Origin: Membranipora membranacea
Taxonomy: Eukaryota; Bryozoa; Gymnolaemata; Cheilostomatida; Membraniporidae
Assembly (NCBI GenBank): GCA_914767715.1
Contig: OU612065.1
Span: forward strand, 12,960,001 to 13,024,000
Length of the DNA: 64,000 nt
Direction: 5' to 3'
Within the stretch, counting starts at the first letter, position 1. Every line of letters starts with the position of its first letter. The translations under genes were made by a program, and so were the position numbers. The notes beneath the pieces are model-generated. The model searched no databases. It saw only the letters and a list, made by a program, of their open reading frames with translations, and was not told the DNA's origin. Below, one piece after another: positions 26,051-38,096 of the stretch.

Positions 26051-26287
26051 GTTGCCGAATTGCCATACAGACAGGGTTGTGACAGCCACAATTCGAGATT
26101 GATCCAAGGTGAAATTGATTGCAAGTTAGCACTGCCAGAGCCATAAGCAGATGGCCCCGAGATGTGTGGCGGATGGCCATTATACACATTTACAGCACAG
26201 CAGCCCTCCCCACTCTTCTTAATCTCTTACCTTACTGTACCTCCAATCAACTTGCCTGTGCCTCTTGCAGCCATTGTTGCAGCAGGC

Positions 26288-26612
26288 ATTATAAGGATGG
26301 AGGCATCGGCCTTCTGCAGTTGGTGCAAGTCCATGGGTCGAGTGCCCCAGTGGTCGAAACCTTTTATCTCTCCTATGTACAGGGTGAGTTGAATGTTTCA
26401 ACCATACAGATTTGAAGACTACCTAGATGTCATTCTATCAGAATCAATCATTTGTTTGTCAAAATATGACACTGATGGAATGTGAGAGCAGTTTGAATTT
26501 TGATTTTAGCCAAATATCTCATTACCTTGGGGAGAGAGAAAAGGCCTCAACCGCTGGGGCACTTGACCACTGGACTTGCACCAACGACAAAAGGCCTGTG
26601 GATGGAGGTGTA
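26288..26612. repeat. Inverted repeat of about 65-bp arms
   Basis: GGAGGCATCGGCCTTCTGCA to about 26,352 pairs with 26,541-26,612 (GACTTGCACCAACGACAAAA, then GGATGGAGG). The spacer is about 190 bp. It may be a small non-autonomous DNA element. It straddles the right end of the segment absent from unit 2. Confidence 0.5.
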
Positions 26613-27360
26613 TTCATGTTGTGTAATTTGTAGCAAGGAGTACTGTTACTTGTTTGTAGTTAAAGTTGATGACTGCAACCCTTTGATTACACTTACAATC
26701 TCTATCTGACTACTATTGTTATACTGAGACTATAGTCTAGTTAGTAAAGCATGTGAAGGTGACACCAAGATGATGATGATGTAGTTTAGTTAGACAAAGT
26801 AGATTAACTTACTGTTATATTACCTTGGTCTAGCTAAAAGTAAAAACTAAGGAGTAACAGTAAGTAAGAACTTCTCCTTTTCCCCCTTGGTCTAACTGCA
26901 AATATAAAGGAAGGATAGTTAAATAAGGTAAGGAGTGGATTGATTCAGTGGAAAATGCTAAACTGTCACATGAAGATATTACTATTATAGTTTATACAGG
27001 GTTTATACTTGGTTTATACTTGGTTTATAGGTGATACTTTTGCCAATTAATGAACTAAACTAAAGCACACTGCTTCTACACAGACTCTTCTCATAATCTT
27101 ACAGTGAAATTGCTCTTTCTTTAGTTTGCCTGCCGTAGAATATTGTAACCTGATAACAATGCATTCATTCCCTGATTCAAGCGGGAAGAGTAGACAACTC
27201 TATTAATTTCGAAATGACAAGCATAGAATGAGGTACTGAAAGATTTAGCCAGTCTTGACCTGGGACCCGTTTGTTGTGGGGGGATTTGTCCCTCTTCACA
27301 ACAAAGCTTGTCAAGACAAGCTATGAAAGATTAGTCACTAACATCTTGGGCTAAATCACA

Positions 27361-27495
27361 GCCAGCCCTTAATGGCATTCGAAATGGCGTTTGATGTGGT
27401 GTTTGAAGTGGCAGTGGAAATGGCATTGCAAATGGCGTTCGAAATGGCGTTCCAAACCACGTTCGTAACGGCGATCGAAATGACGATCGTAATGG
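27361..27495. repeat. Degenerate 12-bp minisatellite (AATGGCGTTCGA type)
   Basis: Repeats of a 12-mer varying around AATGGCGTTCGA. Since the period is a multiple of three, several frames stay open through it. The paralogous array is at 49,095-49,250 with a different unit order. Confidence 0.75.
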
Positions 27496-27727
27496 CGATC
27501 GTGGCCGTAGGCGGTCGTTAAGGGGTATAATGACCACCTTCAGCCACGATCGCCATCCCGAACATCATTAAAGCCTGGCTGTGGGCTAAATGAGTAAAAG
27601 CGAGAGCTAATTAGTTTTCATCCATTCTCTCAGTTTAATTTCAATCCCGATTGATTTGAAGCCTTACTGGTAAATATCAGGCAAATAAAGTGTTATAATG
27701 CTAACAGCTAATGTGTAGACATGGCCA

Positions 27728-28170
27728 GACTTACTGCCATTCACTATCTGATCTGAGCAATTCTTCCTGGTTTTTAAGCATCAATCACTCCCATCCACTC
27801 AGTGAAGGGCAAAGGCGTACTGAATATCAGCTCACCAATCGGTGGTTGGGCATATCTGACACCTGCCATAAAAATAATTGTTTATGGGTTTCATAAAGCA
27901 GGATCATAAACAGACAACAGCTTATTATTATATTTACAAGCGTGTAAACTGTAAACCACCGTGATACCACACAGGTTTCAGAGGAGCTTCTATGAATTTT
28001 GCAATAAAAAGTACCCAAAAAAAGAGAAAAGACTTCGCAGAAGTGAAACAACACACCAAGAAACAAATCCAGTTTGATGTCATTGAATGTCACAGATTTC
28101 CCTCCAAGCTGTCCACCATGCTTAAATTTCGCAAGCTTTTTACTTGACTTGTCATCATTCAGACTATTAT
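27728..28170 (-). pseudogene. Carboxylesterase pseudogene fragment after copy C
   Basis: Two exons are recognisable: GGQLGGKSVTFNDIKLDLFLG (about 28060-28160) and VRYAQPPIGELIFSTPLPF (about 27730-27868). The second has an in-frame TAA after WMGVIDA and more damage beyond it. It lies about 350 bp downstream of the copy C stop, the same place as the esterase fragment after the other CCDC66 copies. Confidence 0.72.
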
Positions 28171-28492
28171 TTATACCTACATCAACAAAACACAAGCTCA
28201 CAGAACTTTCACAGCTTTCGATGATTGTATCACTGTTACACATCAGATGACAACCTGAGAAATGTCTAAATCTTTTTAGCTTCATCATGTTTTGGCAACA
28301 CTAGCAAAAACCGATATAGTACACATTATGCTAGGAATGGGTAACTATTTTATTTTTCATTCACAACCTAATGAATATAAGCAAACAGAAAAACATAAAA
28401 CACAAATGGCACCCATCAGCTATTTCAATTCTAGGAACGTCCGCTTTACTACCTAGCACCTTAAACTGCATGATAAAATAATAGAAGCTGAT

Positions 28493-31400
28493 CTAATAGG
28501 CGTTGTAGAGATCGTCACTGTTGATAGTTGACTCGATTTCCGTTCTCATCACCATAAGTCCCTGTAACATAATGCGACAATTATTATAGCAATATCAAAA
28601 AAATAAACTAAGAAAGTAATTCAGCAGTAATGCTCATATAGTAAATAGAAGAATATAAGTACAAAAGAACCTCAATATCAGGTGTTTTCTTCTCTCTCCC
28701 TTCTGATTGATTCATCACTGTTTGGTAACAACGAGTTGTGTCAGTACCATAGAGTCATTATATTCTCTATGGCCAGTACTTAGCTGCACTACGAGGATAT
28801 TTTTTCATCAAAGAAGAAAAAACAGTAATCATTATTGTTGGCCTTTTAATTATAATCTTACCTGTTTCATTTGGCGGAGAGAATCAAGCATCTGCTGCTG
28901 TCGTTCGGTCGGATGTTTGGTAACTACGGATGGATTATACAGGGGATCCTGAAAAATTTAGATATTATTACTATGCTACATCAAAGCAATTACGAGATTT
29001 TAAAGTCAAGCTAAGTGATGCAAATTGGTTATGAATTATCATTAAACTCAATTTTATGAGTTTATATTTGTAACTTTTTTGGGGGTATTACGGGTTTAAA
29101 GGGTTTAATAACAGATACAAGCAGGTAAAACTCAAAAGCGTGCTATTACCAAAAAACAGCACAAACCTTGGCATGATTTTCATATCTGGAGGCTTGTTGT
29201 TGATGTGAAACATCTCTAATATTGTGCATGTGGACACCATACTGTGCCGGTTGCATACTCTTATAGTAAGCCTCTCTCGCCATGGCAGCCTGCGTGGCCC
29301 CTCGGGACATTGGAGGCTGCTCTTGAGCACTAGACGGGCTCAGAACGGCATCAGAACGGATATAGTTATATCCTTCAACAGGAGAAATCCTCAAGTGTTC
29401 AGGCACGGGCAATTCATATCTTAAGGAGATAACAAGTTTGCCAAATGTAAGCAAAGATGTGCCCATACAGCATTGAACTGCAAATTTGTACAACCTCATT
29501 ATAGACACCCAAAATATTAATGTGTCATATCAATACACGAATGAACTCACATAGATGTAAAATATTATTATTATGAGGATCATGATGTTAAAAAAGTCAA
29601 TTGAGAGTAGATATTCCTGACTTTTACTTTTAGTTATTACAAACATTACATACCTGACACTCTCTGCTGCTCCGTTAGACTGTATATCAGGATGTCTGGC
29701 TGTCTCTGATATAGTTGGAGGTCTGTGAGACTTCAGGGGTACAGCTGATTCCCCTCCTCTCCTCGGTGATGCCTCACTTAATCTAGGAAAAATTAATTAT
29801 TCATACAATACCCTGCAATACTTTCTCTGCTGCCAGTATTGTATAAGTACATATCACGCTTGTACAGAGTAGCCATCTCTCTGATTAAAAGAGGATTACT
29901 GCGATTGTAGCTCTTCGTGTTTATTCATCTCCACAAATACCGTAAAGTCATATTTCTATTCAATTACTGCTCCTCCACATTATTCAATCCTATGAAAGAA
30001 TATGTTACTTTGATCAAGGCCTTGTTTAGCCTCAGCAGAAAAATCTGAACTGATAGCCTCATACTGACCGAGAAATTCTCAGTTGAGTGTTTGTTGATCT
30101 TGGAGACACCCTCTCATTGAGTTTGGGTCTTGGGGACGTGTAATTATGACCTTTGACTCGGTTACAGCTCTCACCAAAATCCTCACTTGCTCTCGTCAAT
30201 CTACCGTCAGGTACATGTTTCCTATTTGTTCAACCTGCGTAAGAGAATACTCTATGTACACCCTCAACTTTCAATATACTAAAGAATCTGTATTCCACTC
30301 TGTTGCTCAGTTTTTATACTCAAAATATATGTAGTAGCAATGCATTGCTACTAAATTTACTTTACTTAAGGCATTCAACGTTTGTCGCAACTCAACACAA
30401 GTCTTCTCAGTGCATAAATTATTTGAATGAATCTTTTCAGCTAAGTGCTTCACCATTTTGTGATACTTATTGAGTGCAGAGATTTTTCTCAAAATAATAA
30501 TCTAAATTTAATAAAAAAAATAACAATAGCTTTCTCACCACAACTTAACGTTTACGTCCTGTTGAGGTCTGCAAACACAGGACCACAACCAACATAAAAA
30601 ACTGCAGACTACAGTAAGCTCAACATTTTAAGATGATGAGCAAATTTGCAGATATGGTATTTGAACTCTCTAGTGAAAAGTCACCAATGAGCTCAAATAT
30701 TCACAATGGTAGATCCCAAAAACAGCTAGCACTGCGCAATAAGACCAGAACAGGATTCATTAAAACAATAAAGTATTGCTCTTTACCTGCAGTTTACCTG
30801 AAGTTCCGTCCTGGCCTGTTTACGTTCTTCTTTTATATCCTGCTGTGCCTCATAGTTTGGGTCACGCTTAGACTGGACAGTAAACTTCTTGCCTCCATTA
30901 TTTGTATAGCCCCAGGGTTTGGCCTCTGATACAGGCTTACGGGCCTTAGGTCCGCTGATCACTCGGACTTGTTTCTTCAGTTTTGGATCTACCTGAAAGT
31001 ACCAAGAGAAGCAACTGTACTGTAATTTTCTTCAATGATTCTTGGAAAATTGCAAATGAACGTGAGAATGGACATTTATTTGATCCACTCTGGTTCCATA
31101 TATTCACATTTTTACCTTCCTTGTCCCAGTCACAACTTTTTTTTCATGTTCTCGGGTGGAACAGTAGTATCAATCTGTACTCCGGACTCTTTCTTTGGTC
31201 TATGATTTTCCTTTTCGAATCAATCTCCATCTATCCTTGACCTAAGAGATGTGTGACCTGACAGAACATACAGCAATATTGAACAACAAAACCGATCTAG
31301 GGCTTATCAATCTTACAATTAGGAGGAGCCAATTTCGCGATTACATCCATTTAGGCGATGCATCATGTTAGCATTGACAAAATATGATATGGAGGTCTAC

Positions 31401-32670
31401 TAAACAAAAGAAAATTGCAAATGTGTGGGCATAAGTATTATTTTCACCGCTAAGAAAAGTCAGATAACTGCGTTAATTTACCCAGAGAGGTATAGAAAAT
31501 CTTTCTCTAGTCTAAATATGTTTATGAACATGTATAAGCTTACCAGTATGAGTTGTAGCTCTGTGATGATTGAAGTTATCACCGCGCGGAGAGAGCTCTA
31601 AACCAGGAACATGTGTGGGCTCAACAGTCCTACGTGTAGCCTGAGAGTTCATCGTTCTGGGCGACAGTATATCAATGTGCTGTGATGTTTGCACCCCATC
31701 TTTACGGGGTGTCAGGAGCTCTGTTACCATTGGGCCTACTCGGGGACTAAACTTTTCTGTTGAAGACAATTTTATGGAACAATGAAATCTAGATGGTACC
31801 AAACAATATGTATAACATTTTCACCTCAATCAGAATGGCAAAATATAAGAGATTAATCGACATAAATTGCTCTAGTATGGATCCATAAGTCGAGAAACCA
31901 ACCAACAACTTACTCACCTTCATAAGCGGGCTTTTAAATGAGGATTATCGTGGCCAGCGGCCTGTAATTTCTCAAGTCTCTTTCGAGCCTTAATGAGCTC
32001 AGCTTCCTGTTTAGCTCGCTGCATTGCCTCTGCCACTAAATCGGTTCTGTTTAGCTCTTTGATCTGTAATAACAAACCCTATTTGCTTATTCCATTGTAT
32101 TAGAGCTGTTTGGTTATTGCATTCTGAACGCCCTTTGCAGACATTACAGATGTAACCTGGGTAGAGTGATTTTAACAATGAGATAAACAGATGGTTGTAG
32201 CTGTGGTGTATTTGCAACCAATGTTACCATTTTTAAGAGAGATTGAAATACCATAGTACTGTTAGCAACTATCACAGCAAAAGAATAGTGATCATCAAAT
32301 TATGGCACACTTCAAAAGCCTTGTCACACGGCTGGCTGGTGATTATTAAACTCCAGCGGGTCGCGTGACAAGGCCAACACTTCACACATTAAAGCTCATG
32401 AGAACGGATATCAAGGAAAGGACAACTTACTCAAGTTGGTAAACTAATAGTTAGGTTTTTGATTAAAATGCTGCAAGTAAAGTTTAAGGGTGAAGAGAGC
32501 AATTGCTTATTGAGAGATATTTCTTAATGGGCCGCCTTATTTTGCCTTGCCTTTGAATGGTTATTTATACCTGATGTTCCTTTTCTCTACGCCTTTGATT
32601 TTCTCTTTCTCGGAGGGTCTGCGGATCAAGATTGACCAATTGACCCCGTACGTGACTCCTGGATAGATAA
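28493..32670 (-). pseudogene. CCDC66 pseudogene (copy C)
   Basis: Exon homologues of copy A appear in order from about 32,665 (VRGQLVNLDPQTL) through AAGHD (about 31,950), SPRVGPMVTELLTPRKD (about 31,750), the GHTS exon (about 31,250), VDPKLKKQVRV (about 30,990), the VEAN exon (about 30,230), LSEASPRR (about 29,780), YELPVPEHL (about 29,420), DPLYNPS (about 28,950) and GLMVMRTEIEST with its stop (28,493). Damage is clear: a TGA ends the AAGHD exon just before its donor, a TGA follows RSRIDGD in the GHTS exon, and one base is missing near the start of the VEAN exon. The 162-nt exon with the QVEEK coiled coil is absent. The 5' half of the gene is also missing. Coordinates of individual exons are approximate. 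Confidence 0.8.
32318..32374. other. Conserved intronic hairpin, copy C
   Basis: GCCTTGTCACACGGCTGGCT pairs with CCAGCGGGTCGCGTGACAAG. It is kept although the gene copy around it is a pseudogene. Confidence 0.58.
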
Positions 32671-35017
32671 AAAGGACAACAATATTTACCATAACAAAGA
32701 AGAAAATCTACAACTGACATCAGCAGTTAACTGAATAACTTATTTTGGTGATAATGTTTCCTACTCACCAAAACTAACCTCTCGAATGAGCTCGTACTCC
32801 AATAGTTTGGCATCTTCATAGGCCTCACTTCATTAATGAATGGAAATTGATAATTAAAATTCATGGCGTATTTCCGTCGATTTCAACAATCAAAGTTTTT
32901 AGACTAGCGTAACTTTGATTGGGACATGCACGACAACAATCAATGTGAGAGAGGCTCCCGTTTATAATGCAAATTAAATGTGTGAATAATATCACCAGAT
33001 GTGCTGCCAACAACATAGCATGCCCACCAGACAGGATAAAGGAATTTTATTGCGAACCCTTATTTTAGCAGTTTCTATTTTCTTACACAGCCTCACCACA
33101 CTGATAACGTGATATATTATTGCTTGTATATCTTTGATCAATAGAGAGTGAATTAATTCACTTGGTAAGGAATTCGGTGTGACGAACCGTGTTCAATAAG
33201 GGATGGTGGTCGGTACATGTTAGGTACTGCTACTGAAATGACTCTAACGATCAGAGATACCCATGGTTATAGTGTAATCTCGGTGTCAGTGTGCAGCCTT
33301 ACTGGAAGTTCTGGGCTTTTCTTGCTCCACTTTCAATTAGAAGAAATACTTTTTATTAGATTTTCGAACATCGTTTGGCAATCGGACCAATGAAGACGTC
33401 CAAATACCTTGATAGATTTATCGATAAGTAATGACAGCCCTCCGAATACTCCCATTGCCGTGAAAACCAAATCTTCCTATCAGCTGAGCGAACTCTACCA
33501 CAATCATTTCGCCAAATCAATTTTCACTTTTTATCTCTACAGCAGTTATATTGAATCCCCCACCTCTCAACGGAACAAGGCTTGACAGGACAAGTTAACT
33601 GAGTATTACGTAAACAGTTTTAAAAAAGGGTACAAACCATATACTTTATTATTAAATAAATGGTACAAACATAACCAGTCGCAAAAGATGAGAGATGATC
33701 TTGTATAGAAAAGAGTAAAACGCCACAGGCACTCCTGATGTGACAGCAATCCTCTTAGTTTGTATGATTTGCTGCGCTGTAATGGATTGATAAGGGGATA
33801 AGCGTCAGCCAAAAACAGCGCTTGACGTGATGCGTAAATATGAGCATATTTTGAACATGTTCTATCTGGATTGTTAATCCCTCAGGCCATAACAATCCTT
33901 ATTAGCCTACATCTCGTATAAAGCGAGTAACTTCCCTCTACAGAACTTCTGTGAGACAAACTCCCATGTCAGGGACAGATTATGATATTTCCAGTGAATC
34001 TGTATCATCATATATATTATATTCAAGGTAGACGATCTTATATCAGTGCAAAAACTAGAACAGCTAGATACCATGATAGTTTTATAGCAACTAGTATTCG
34101 AGCCATAAATGCGCCACCATCAGTCACTTAATTTTGCTCCATCCTTGATGAAAGCAGCCAATAAAATCTTATCTATCTATCTTATACCATGGCTGTGTTG
34201 AAAATTGTAGGAACTGACCGTATATTTTCCAGGAGATTTCACCAATATTTCTTCTTTATTTTACCATTATTGACATTTTTGAGGATTTGTGGTATGAGTG
34301 CCAGTGGTCAAGTTCGTTTTTTTTCTGCAAAAAGTACGCAAAAAAATAATGATTTTGTAAGGGAGCTGTCACTAACACCATTGTCGGAAAAATTTTGCAA
34401 GAGCAGTGCTAACTGGTAAATTTATAACATTTAAACCCATTTTAATTTAAACACATTTTATTGTCAGCTTTATCATCCACAAATTGATTCACAGTGAGAC
34501 CCAATTATTGGTCGCATAAAAAAACACAAATCAGTATGACTTTATTATAAGCTCATGTATTACGCAAACTCTGGAAACAGCAATACAATACAATGATACC
34601 AACAAATAATGAACTTCTCACAAACTCAAAGAAAGAAGCATAAACATATAAATAGCTCAGAACACTGAGTCTTTGCTCTTCATATCGATTCAGGGATTTT
34701 GCATGATAATATTGTTGAAGATTAGCTACTTCTGGATCAATCTTACTGAGACATTAAACTAGCATAAGCTAGACGTTTTGGTCTAAGATTGACATGGTAT
34801 TCCTACACATCCCTCCCTGATACACATGTATCGATCTGTGTAAAAATCAACAAATTATAAGCAGTGGAATCCTTCAATAACGTTGAGGGTTTATAATCTC
34901 ACATATGACCTGGATGTCTAGTGTTTCCCCAACATGCTGTAGAGAAAATAAAAGTGGCTCAGTCTGGCCAAATGAATTGATAATTTAGTAGGTGTATATC
35001 TACCAAGACAAATCTTA

Positions 35018-35383
35018 TCAGACATGGCTGAATATAGGGAGGCGGGTCATTTTGGACCGAATCAGAGTGTTTGCATCCGTTTTCAAAACGGCCTCATGAT
35101 GAGCCCGGATCCTTACATAACGATTGATTATTTCCCTCACAACGCTGCTTGCATGCTCAGCACAACTGAATAATGAGAGATGGCCTGACTCTATAATCTT
35201 TGATAGACTGTGCAGCCGGGCAAGGTCTGGGAATTTAGGACCCAAACCTGTTTTAAGCAATGATCTGATTACACTCTCTGACAAAAGACACACTCTAAAA
35301 ACTGCTTCGGAAGGGGTTTTGAGTCCATCACGATTCTTAAGTATGATTAGTGTCGGGATATCAATTTCCCTCGCTTTGGCCAC
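35018..35383 (-). mobile_element. ORF resembling the C-terminal end of a P-type transposase (3 of 3)
   Basis: Differs from the 11.4-kb copy at only a few residues. It is the only copy in the second duplication unit, where sequence corresponding to 11.02-11.31 kb is deleted just to the left (near 34,936). Confidence 0.4.
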
Positions 35384-36821
35384 ATCCTCGACACAGAGGC
35401 TACAGAGAAAGATGTACGCATTGAGTAATTAATAGTATATTTAATCTATTTAAATATGTCTGCTTATAGATCATGCCTGCATCTCCACTGTTTTTGCATG
35501 CTACTGCATAAAAATGTATGGAGTTTTGAAAAGCGCAGTGACGTCGGTCATGAGGAATGCACTAAATTAGGGAGAACCCTGTTCATGCTTCAATTAACCA
35601 GTAGTTTCCAGTCTAAAGTATTTATATGTTTATGAGATTACCCCACAGCATGAAAATTTAAATTTAAGTTTCGCATATTAAGTATTCACAAAAATATCCA
35701 AAATATTACATCCCTAATCAAAAAGGTGTTTGCAAAGTTACCAATGATATTATACATTGTGGATTTATAAAATCGATATTCATTAATGATTCACTAGTAA
35801 GTTTTCCTATTCTTGGCCAGGTCGCTAAATTTAAATCAGTGAATATTTATATCCTCTAGGGTATTGTAGATATGGGTATAGGGTGCGAATTGCAAATTCT
35901 GAGTACCAGCAGCTGGAATCTAACGTTTTCTGTTTAATACATTAGGAAGTCGCAGACAGAAGAAAAATCTTCCGCCTTTCCTACCTTAGAAAATTTGAAT
36001 CAGACGAAGCCGCACTCATGTTGTATACTTAGGTCCCTGGACAAGTTTGTAGATCTTGGCTCAATATAGACTATACATAGGTACAAACTGATTTGATACA
36101 CAGCTTTTTAAATATCCCTCCACCACCACCGTCCTCCGAGGGAACAAACTAGTGTTATTGACGCACCATTTTTTAACAAATTTTAGACCAGAAACATGCT
36201 ATAGCATATGTTGTTATGGCACACACAATATTTGATGGCACGATATACTGATCACATTTTATACTTTTTTACTATATGTTCTATAAAATTCGCTGGTTAC
36301 ACCCAGTTGTAGTGGTCATATTTAGAAATAAGAAGGTCTTATATTCACACATTACATTTAGGTGGAGATAACTCCTATTCTGACCTATGCACTACAGAGA
36401 AAAAGTGAATAGCGCAGTAACGTCGCGTCACTGAATTAGAGAGGACTCTGAGCCTGTATCAAATAGCCAATAGTTTCCAGTCACGAGTATTTATATGTTC
36501 ATGGTTGGTTCATACTACATCGTATGTCCAATGGAACTATGGAAACTGAGTGGTCTCATATCAAATGTGGCGCGACAGAATCAGTCTACTGTTATCTTAG
36601 AGCAAATAGATTCACACTGCAAGGGCAGACCGATGAATGTAATGTTTCCGGTCCAGAGCTTTTGTTTGCAGGGTGTACCTAGTGCCGTGGGAATGCCCAT
36701 GCAGATACTGAACCGTGAACCATTATATAGTTGTCTTCACATAGGCTCTAAACACTAGGAGCAAGAAAATTTCCATGGAGCATTAAACCTTCTATCACAT
36801 ATCACATCGGTAAGGCCTCAC

Positions 36822-37590
36822 CCTGTCCATCTGTGAGAAATCCCAGAATTCCTAGCCTGTAGTTGATAGTAACTACAATGACATCACCATAAAGAGCTAA
36901 AGGAGCACCTACAGTATGATGCTCCGTGGATCCATAGCATGACAGGCTTCTTAGTTTGAGTCGGTAAGCCAGCCGGCGCAATAATATCGAGATAAAGGCA
37001 ATCCTCATCTCCAACATTGGCTACAAATTATCAATATAAGATTTTACACTTAGCCTGGAAACACCAATGCCAGCAAGATAACTCATGGCTATTGGTTACT
37101 TAGTTAGACAAATCTAACTGGGTGCCCGAACTGTGGAACAATGTTTGCAAGAAAATGAACTGTTAATTTTAGATTAAAGCTAATACAAAAACTTACTGCC
37201 ATTCACTATCTGAGAGGCAATTCTTCCTGGTGTTAAAGCATCGATCACTCCCACCCATTCAGGGAAGGGCAAAGGCTTTCTGAATCTCACCTCACCGATC
37301 GGTGGTTGGGCATATCTGACACCTGCCAGAAATATAAGTTCAATCAAAGTTCATGGGTTTCATGAAGCAGGATCAGAAGCAGACAAATACTTATCATTAT
37401 AGTTGCAGGCACCTGTATCAGTTTCAATTAAATAAATGAATGTGCAATAATATAACAACATGATAGGAAGCACTTCGCAAAAGTGAGACAACTCACCAAG
37501 AAACAAATCCATTTTGATGTCATTAAATGTAACGGATTTCCCTTGAAGCTGACCACCACGCTTTAATGTCACCAGCACTTGACTTGTCAT
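36822..37590 (-). pseudogene. Carboxylesterase pseudogene, first three exons only
   Basis: Copies of the first three esterase exons ([41 protein letters not shown] to YRLGILGF) lie just downstream of copy B. They are essentially identical to 13205-13973, including the frameshift after WIHG. The exons with the catalytic serine and the later part are absent, because the second copy of the duplication lacks the segment corresponding to 4.59-10.73 kb. Confidence 0.8.
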
Positions 37591-38096
37591 TATACAGACT
37601 ATTATTTACTCATTTAGCCCACAGCCAGGCTTTAATGATGTCGAGTAACTTTACTTATTCACTACTCATCAACAAAACACAAGCCCACAGAACTTTCACA
37701 GCATTCAATGATTGTTTCAACCTTATCTTGGTTATAATCTCACAAAAATGCTGCTGTTACACATCAGATGACAACCTGAGATTGACAGGCATACAATTAT
37801 CCTATGAGAATTGTTTAGTTTCATCATGTTTGAGCAAACACTAGCAAACAACCGATATAGTACACAATGATGGTCGCATATTATTAAACATGGGTAACTA
37901 TTTTATTTTTTTATTCTAAAAAATCTAAACAATCTAAACAACCAAAAACATACAACAAAAAACATACCACACAGAAAACATGCAACAAAAAACTTACAAC
38001 ACAAATCGCAAAAAACTATCAGGGTAGAACTAGTCTGAGCCCCCCCCAACAGACTCCTGCCCCCTCCCCTTTTACTCTTGATGCCTCGGCCTAGCA

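Larger units (their letters stand above)
24360..27300. other. Repeat-rich stretch without a recognised gene
   Basis: A 113-codon minus frame (25172-25513, MREWFNLQPNQNKTAT) and a 65-codon minus frame (24628-24825, containing LPANQRRWREGKIRF) may be N-terminal remains of the P-type transposase downstream, but the match is weak. The rest holds the palindrome, 43-bp repeat and inverted repeat listed separately. Confidence 0.4.
1..30078. repeat. Long direct duplication, unit 1
   Basis: Position 1 matches 30,079. The alignment runs to about 4,590 (=34,530), resumes at 10,735 (=34,658) and continues to about 24,811 (=48,460). It resumes at 26,610 (=48,465), and 27,655-30,078 matches 50,323-52,880. 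The centre (13.2-21.7 kb) looks almost identical; the last part is more diverged. Unique to this unit: 4.59-10.73 kb and 24.81-26.61 kb. Confidence 0.9.
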
